NCBI GenBank assembly: GCA_036276735.1
Contig: DASUOH010000033.1
Span: forward strand, 1 to 17,390
Direction of reading: 5' to 3'
Length of the DNA stretch: 17,390 nt
From: VRUE01 sp036276735
GTDB taxonomy: Bacteria > Actinomycetota > Thermoleophilia > Solirubrobacterales > 70-9
Of the stretch, positions 13,759 through 17,390 are shown piece after piece. The position numbers were made by a program, and so were the translations under genes. Below the pieces are notes generated by a model, which saw nothing but the letters and a program-made list of their open reading frames with translations, was not told the origin of the DNA and made no database searches. How positions within the stretch are numbered: the first letter of the stretch is position 1; each line of letters begins with the position of its first letter.

Positions 13759-15003
13759 ATGGCGGCAGCGACCACCTTTGCCTTCAAAGCGATGGACGTC
13801 GCCGGCGCGGCGACCGCTGGCGAAGTCGAGGCGGAGTCCAAGGCGCAGGTCACCGAGCAGCTGCGCCAGCGCGGCCTGATCGTCCTCGACGTCAGCGAGA
13901 AGAGCGAGCCCTTCAAAATCGAGGACTTATGGCGGCGCTGGAAGAAGGTCGACATGCGCGAGCTGGCCGTCTTCTCGCGCCAGTTCGCCACCCTGGTCGC
14001 CTCCGGCATGCCGATGCTGCGCACGCTCCACACCCTCGAGGAGCAGACCCAGGACGACCGGATCAAGGAGGCGGTCGCCGGGGTTCGCGCCGACGTCGAG
14101 TCCGGCTCGACCCTCCAGCAGGCGATGGAGCGCCACCCCGAAGTGTTCGATCGCCTCTACCGGGCGATGGTCCGCGCCGGTGAGGAATCGGGGCGGTTGG
14201 AGGACTCGCTCGACCGGGTCGCCTTCCAGGTGGAGAAGGCCGACGCGCTGAGGCGCCAGGTCAAATCGGCGATGATGTACCCGTCGCTGGTCATGGGCTT
14301 CGCGATGCTCGCCCTGCTGGCAATCGTCACCTTCATCATTCCCGTCTTCGCCGGCATCTTCGAAGAACTGGCTGAAGACAATCCCTCGGAGAGCTCGGCG
14401 CTGCCGCTGCCGACCCAGGTCTGCGTGTCCGCGTCGGATGCGATCACCGGCTACTGGTTCATCATCTTCCCGGCGCTGATCCTCGGCGCGATCGGCTTCT
14501 TCAAATGGAAGCGGACCGACAAGGGCAAGGAAATGTGGGATCGCTTCATCCTGCACCTGCCCTTCCAGATCGGCGACGTGATCCAGAAGATCGCGCTGGC
14601 CCGCTGGTCGCGGACCTTCGCCGGCTCGGTCTCGGCCGGTGTGCCGATCCTGCAGTCGATCAAGCTCACCGGTGACACCGCGGGCAACGTCGTGCTCGAG
14701 AAGGCGATGGACGACGTCTACGCGTCGGCCAAGCGCGGTGGCTCGCTGGGGCGGCCGATCGAGGGCAACGCGATCTTCCCGCCGATGGTCGGCCACATGG
14801 TCTCGGTCGGGGAGGAGACCGGCCAGCTCGAGAACATGCTCAGCAAAATCGCCGACTTCTACGAGACCGAGGTCGACGCCAAAATCAAAGCCCTCACCTC
14901 GCTGATCGAGCCGCTGATGATCGTCTTCGTCGGCGGCGTCGTCGGCTTCATCGTGATCGCGATGTATCTGCCGATCTTCAGCCTCTACGACAAGATCGGC
15001 TGA
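13759..15003 (+). CDS. pilC: Type IV pilus inner-membrane platform protein PilC
   Basis: The 414-residue product carries the two T2SSF domains of PilC/GspF. The first begins near residue 69 (LAVFSRQFATLVASGMPML) with GEESGRLEDSL from Gly141. The second is ALARWSRTFAGSVSAGVPILQS with the matching GEETGQLENML from Gly351. Transmembrane helices are at about 175-200, 233-252 and 385-408, the last ending with the usual LPIFSLYDKIG tail. PilC sits in the membrane and transmits PilB and PilT motor motion to pilin subunits. The N-terminal FAFKAMDVAGAATAGEVEAES segment is also family-typical, which supports the start at 13759, only 3 bp past the pilT stop. Pilin, prepilin peptidase and PilM-O genes, often found after pilC, are missing here: a Fic gene follows instead. 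Confidence 0.92.
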   Translation: MAAATTFAFKAMDVAGAATAGEVEAESKAQVTEQLRQRGLIVLDVSEKSEPFKIEDLWRRWKKVDMRELAVFSRQFATLVASGMPMLRTLHTLEEQTQDDRIKEAVAGVRADVESGSTLQQAMERHPEVFDRLYRAMVRAGEESGRLEDSLDRVAFQVEKADALRRQVKSAMMYPSLVMGFAMLALLAIVTFIIPVFAGIFEELAEDNPSESSALPLPTQVCVSASDAITGYWFIIFPALILGAIGFFKWKRTDKGKEMWDRFILHLPFQIGDVIQKIALARWSRTFAGSVSAGVPILQSIKLTGDTAGNVVLEKAMDDVYASAKRGGSLGRPIEGNAIFPPMVGHMVSVGEETGQLENMLSKIADFYETEVDAKIKALTSLIEPLMIVFVGGVVGFIVIAMYLPIFSLYDKIG

Positions 15004-15040
15004 GGAGTCTCACACGCGCAACATTTCATTTCCTCATACT

Positions 15041-15071
15041 CTTTGTAGGGTTAGCTGTTAAGCTTACAAAG
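15041..15071. promoter_or_regulatory. 31-bp inverted repeat upstream of the Fic gene
   Basis: CTTTGTA (15041-15047) and TACAAAG (15065-15071) are perfect arms around a 17-nt AT-rich centre that contains the palindrome TAAGCTTA (15059-15066). The element ends 12 bp before the chosen Fic start and overlaps its AGGTGG ribosome site. It may be an operator, possibly for the winged helix in the Fic protein itself. TTGTAG (15044) and TACAAA (15065), 15 bp apart edge to edge, could also be read as a weak promoter. Confidence 0.4.
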
Positions 15072-15083
15072 GTGGCGAGAGGA

Positions 15084-16295
15084 GTGAAAGAATCAAGCAA
15101 CGAACCTCTCGGTCATCGCGAAACGCGGAACTGGCATCCGCAGCCGAGCGGACTGGGAAGCCGTCGACAGCGCCGCGGCGGTGAGTTCGAGGCTTTTGTC
15201 CCCGCGAGGATCGCCGACCGGCGCTTCTCTTTGGACGAGGATGCAGTTGCCGCGATTGCGTCCGCCAGCGGAGCCCTTGCAAGGTTGAACGCTTCCCGTC
15301 CTCGCATCACCTCGCTGAATGCGCTGGCTACGAGCATCCTGCGATCTGAGAGCGCGGCCTCCTCTCGCATCGAGGGGGTCGCGATTTCCCACAAACGCCT
15401 GGCGCGGGCAGCGTTTCATGGCCTCGAGCACCGCCGGATTGACAACAAGGCGGCCGAGGTGCTCGGCAACGTCGAGGCGATGAAACGCGCGATCGAGATG
15501 GGTGCGAACGGCGAGGCGCTCTCGGTCGAAGACCTCTGCGAGATCCATCGAATCCTGCTGCGCTTCACCGCTGACCGCCGGATTGCCGGTCTGATTCGAC
15601 GCGAGCAGAATTGGATCGGTGGCAGCGACTTCAACCCGCTCAGCGCCGCCTACGTGCCTCCGCCGCCTGAGGAGGTTCCAGGCTTGATGGAGGACCTCTG
15701 TCGGTTCACCGCCCGAGACGACCTGGCGCCCGTCGCTCAAGCGGCCATCGCCCATGCTCAGTTCGAGAACATCCACCCTTTTGCCGATGGCAATGGCCGC
15801 GTCGGCCGCGCTCTGATCTACAGCGTGCTCCGGCGCCGGGGGGAGGCCGACAGCTACATCCCGCCCGTAAGCCTTGTCCTCGCGGCCGAGCAACGTGCCT
15901 ATATCGGCGGCTTTGCCGCATATAGCGACGGTGATGTAAGCGGGTGGTGCGAGGTTTTCGCCGATGCGGCTGCCTACGCTGCTGGCGAGGCCGAACGGCT
16001 CGCAGCTGAGATCGAGCAGCGACAGGCTCTGTGGTTGGAGCGCATTGGCAATCCGCGCAGCGATGCGGTCGTGCGCAAGCTGGTGGCGGCACTTCCAGGA
16101 CAGCCAGTCATCGACGTGGCGGCGGCCCAGCGTCTCAGCGGTCGCTCGCATGTGGCCGTGGGCAGCGCGATGGGGCAGCTGGAGGATGCAGGGATATTGC
16201 GCAAGCTCAACGAGCGCAAGTGGGGCCGCGTTTGGGAGTGTCGGGAGTTGTTTGAGCTCGTCGAGAACTTTGAGAAGGGAGTCGCATCTCCGTAA
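15084..16295 (+). CDS. Fic-family protein adenylyltransferase with N-terminal inhibitory motif and C-terminal winged helix
   Basis: Fic proteins transfer AMP, or other phosphate-containing groups, from nucleotides to hydroxyl residues of target proteins. The 403-residue product has the active-site loop HPFADGNGRVGR from His231, an intact match to HxFx(D/E)GNGRxxR. Upstream, SSRIEG fits the [ST]xxxE[GN] inhibitory helix, placing it in the N-terminally autoinhibited class. The flap region RREQNWIGGSDFNPLSAAYVPPPPE is also family-typical. Residues about 341-385 (VIDVAAAQRLSGRSHVAVGSAMGQLEDAGILRKL) look like a winged helix, common in single-protein Fic regulators. The start GTG 15084 is preferred because AGGTGG sits eight nt upstream; GTG 15072 overlaps that site. 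The target is unknown. No separate antitoxin is present. Slightly mixed codon use and its place after pilC suggest insertion into the pilus locus. Confidence 0.9.
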   Translation: MKESSNEPLGHRETRNWHPQPSGLGSRRQRRGGEFEAFVPARIADRRFSLDEDAVAAIASASGALARLNASRPRITSLNALATSILRSESAASSRIEGVAISHKRLARAAFHGLEHRRIDNKAAEVLGNVEAMKRAIEMGANGEALSVEDLCEIHRILLRFTADRRIAGLIRREQNWIGGSDFNPLSAAYVPPPPEEVPGLMEDLCRFTARDDLAPVAQAAIAHAQFENIHPFADGNGRVGRALIYSVLRRRGEADSYIPPVSLVLAAEQRAYIGGFAAYSDGDVSGWCEVFADAAAYAAGEAERLAAEIEQRQALWLERIGNPRSDAVVRKLVAALPGQPVIDVAAAQRLSGRSHVAVGSAMGQLEDAGILRKLNERKWGRVWECRELFELVENFEKGVASP

Positions 16296-16308
16296 CGGTT
16301 CTCCCTTC
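16274..16308 (+). terminator. Weak inverted repeat at the end of the Fic gene
   Basis: GAAGGGAG (16274-16281) and CTCCCTTC (16301-16308) are perfect 8-bp arms with a 19-nt loop spanning the Fic stop codon (16293-16295). There is no T-run and the loop is long, so termination is uncertain. Confidence 0.25.
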
Positions 16309-16369
16309 AGTCCGGTCGCCCCCTACGCCATACGTCCAGAGCCGCCGCCGCGGGGGTAATCCTCCTGAT

Positions 16370-17390
16370 GTGGACGGGACGGCCCTGGTCGGGATGGGAA
16401 GCGCGAGCGCTCGTCTACCCGCACGCCAGCGTGAAGCTCTCGAGCTTCACGAGCTGCAGGGCCACTCCTACGAGGCCATCGCGGCGAAGTTGGACACCAG
16501 CTCCGCCTGCGTCGCTCAGCTCATCGGCCACGCCCGGATCAACCTCTACGACGAGCTGCACGGGACGATCCTCGCCTCGGTCTCACCCTCGCCGGACTGT
16601 GAGCGGGCGCTCGGTCTAATCGCGGCGCGCGAAGACGGCGAGCTCGGCGCGCCGTCCGAGGAGGGCTGGCTCGACGACCATCTGGAGGACTGCAACAGAT
16701 GCCAGCGCGGTGTCGTGGAGATGTCGGCGGCCGCGACGGCCTACCGCGGCGAGACGGCGGGCGCCCGGTCGGTCGAGTCGCCCGACGCGGTTGAGGCGAC
16801 CGCGGCGACCGCCGCCCAGCCAGCTGCTGCGGCGCAACCCTCTCCGCGCCGGCGACTGCCGCGACGCCGGCTCGTCACGGCAGCCGCGCTCGGCCTGCTA
16901 CTCGGCATCACCGGCCTCGCTGCGGCGCTCAGTGGCGACGATTCGGCACCGAGTCCGGCAGAGCCGGCCGCGGACGCCGCCGTCCTGGGGGCCAACAGTG
17001 GCCAAGCCGACGGCAAGAAACCGGCGAAGCAAGGAGCGGCCGCCAAGAAGCAGAAGCAGTCGCGGAGTGGGGGGTCGGCGAGCCTGGCAGGCCCGGAAGC
17101 GGGCGACGGGGACACCGCCTACGTGCCGGAAGCCGCCGCAAGCCCGGTATCGAGCCCGACCCCCGCCCCGGCCTCCTCAGGAAGCGGCGCGCAGAGCAAC
17201 CCACGCCCCGACCCAACCCGCCCCTCCGCGGGCGCGGTCGTCCAGAGCCCGACCAAGCCGACCCCGCAGCCAACGCCGACTCCCAGCACGGCCCCCGAAC
17301 CCGCCCCGGCGCCGGCACCCGAGCCGCCCCCAAGCGAGCTGCCCACGCAGTCCAACAAACCCGCCGAGCCCCCGGGCCAGTCCGGGGACC
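16370..17390 (+). CDS. Sigma region-4-like HTH fused to anti-sigma zinc motif, membrane helix and Pro/Ala-rich outer region (3' end outside window)
   Basis: The reading frame is open from before 16370 to the window edge, giving about 340 residues. Residues 17-62 (LPARQREALELHELQGHSYE, AIAAKLDTSSACVAQLI) match the sigma-70 region-4 helix-turn-helix. An acidic linker leads to HLEDCNRC (His104, Cys108, Cys111), the HxxxCxxC zinc motif of ZAS anti-sigma factors. A basic patch (RRRLPRRR) precedes a transmembrane helix (about 168-190). The rest is Pro/Ala/Ser-rich with a Lys-rich patch and would lie outside the cell. Sigma region 2 is absent: upstream is the Fic gene and only 74 bp of spacer. The start is uncertain: GTG 16370 (GGGGG 13 nt upstream) or ATG 16394. 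It could be a real membrane-tethered regulator or the truncated remnant of a longer sigma/anti-sigma fusion. ATG 16368 opens a different, unrelated frame. Confidence 0.65.
   Translation, partial: MDGTALVGMGSASARLPARQREALELHELQGHSYEAIAAKLDTSSACVAQLIGHARINLYDELHGTILASVSPSPDCERALGLIAAREDGELGAPSEEGWLDDHLEDCNRCQRGVVEMSAAATAYRGETAGARSVESPDAVEATAATAAQPAAAAQPSPRRRLPRRRLVTAAALGLLLGITGLAAALSGDDSAPSPAEPAADAAVLGANSGQADGKKPAKQGAAAKKQKQSRSGGSASLAGPEAGDGDTAYVPEAAASPVSSPTPAPASSGSGAQSNPRPDPTRPSAGAVVQSPTKPTPQPTPTPSTAPEPAPAPAPEPPPSELPTQSNKPAEPPGQSGD

Noticed and set aside
15093..16151. 352-residue minus-strand open frame across the Fic gene
   Set aside because: Plus strand carries an intact Fic active site and inhibitory motif; the antisense product has none.
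16431..16450. Perfect inverted repeat GTGAAGCTC-TC-GAGCTTCAC
   Set aside because: It lies in the coding region for the first sigma-4 helix, where EALELHEL codons readily create it; no positional reason to call it regulatory.
16368..16619. Small plus-strand open frame starting ATG 16368
   Set aside because: Overlaps the sigma-4/ZAS frame and gives a Ser/Thr/Arg-rich sequence without motifs; the other frame has the helix-turn-helix and HxxxCxxC.
1..17390. CRISPR arrays, tRNA or rRNA genes, insertion sequences
   Set aside because: No regularly spaced repeats, no cloverleaf or rRNA-like segment, and no transposase or terminal repeats were seen on reading both strands; covariance-model tools were not available.

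Overview
The window looks like chromosomal DNA of a high-GC actinobacterium. The best fit is the class Thermoleophilia, order Solirubrobacterales. This is inferred from three things: a housekeeping sigma factor with a recognisable region 1.1; large secreted beta-propeller proteins carrying the LPDCRAYELVSP junction motif and Cys plus Lys/Arg tails, a protein style I associate with that lineage; and a type IV pilus ATPase operon in a high-GC background. No database search was possible, so the taxonomy is inference.

Layout. Positions 1-143 (minus) hold the start of rpoD, with a strong promoter and, between promoter and start codon, a hairpin-U6 element resembling an attenuator. Divergent from it is a YihY/BrkB-type membrane protein (262-1113). 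A palindrome-rich spacer leads to a small secreted six-cysteine protein (1389-2123) of noticeably lower GC, closed by a 14-bp hairpin. A sigma-A-like promoter at about 2285-2314 then appears to drive a two-gene operon (2377-8972). It encodes a 1263-residue secreted double beta-propeller protein and a 935-residue secreted protein with four copies of an LPxG...C...CP module. The two genes overlap by ATGA, and both proteins end in a Cys plus basic tail.

Convergent with that operon is a minus-strand regulator with two HxlR-like winged helices and a probable degenerate SCP2-like C-terminal domain (8989-9990). Divergent from the regulator is a type IV pilus block: a membrane-anchored thioredoxin-fold protein lacking CXXC (10188-10781), PilB (10786-12579), PilT (12658-13755) and PilC (13759-15003). 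The four genes are tightly spaced except for a structured pilB-pilT gap with two hairpins. No pilin, prepilin peptidase or PilMNO gene is visible, so the assembly set must continue elsewhere.

Directly downstream of pilC is a Fic-family AMP-transferase gene with its own inhibitory motif and a C-terminal winged helix (15084-16295), preceded by a 31-bp inverted-repeat element. The window ends inside a membrane protein that joins a sigma-70 region-4-like helix-turn-helix to an HxxxCxxC anti-sigma zinc motif, one transmembrane segment and a long Pro/Ala-rich outer region, with no sigma region 2. The most unusual items are this sigma4/anti-sigma fusion, the rpoD leader, the paired surface-protein operon and the structured pilB-pilT junction. 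No rRNA, tRNA, CRISPR array, insertion sequence or origin was seen.
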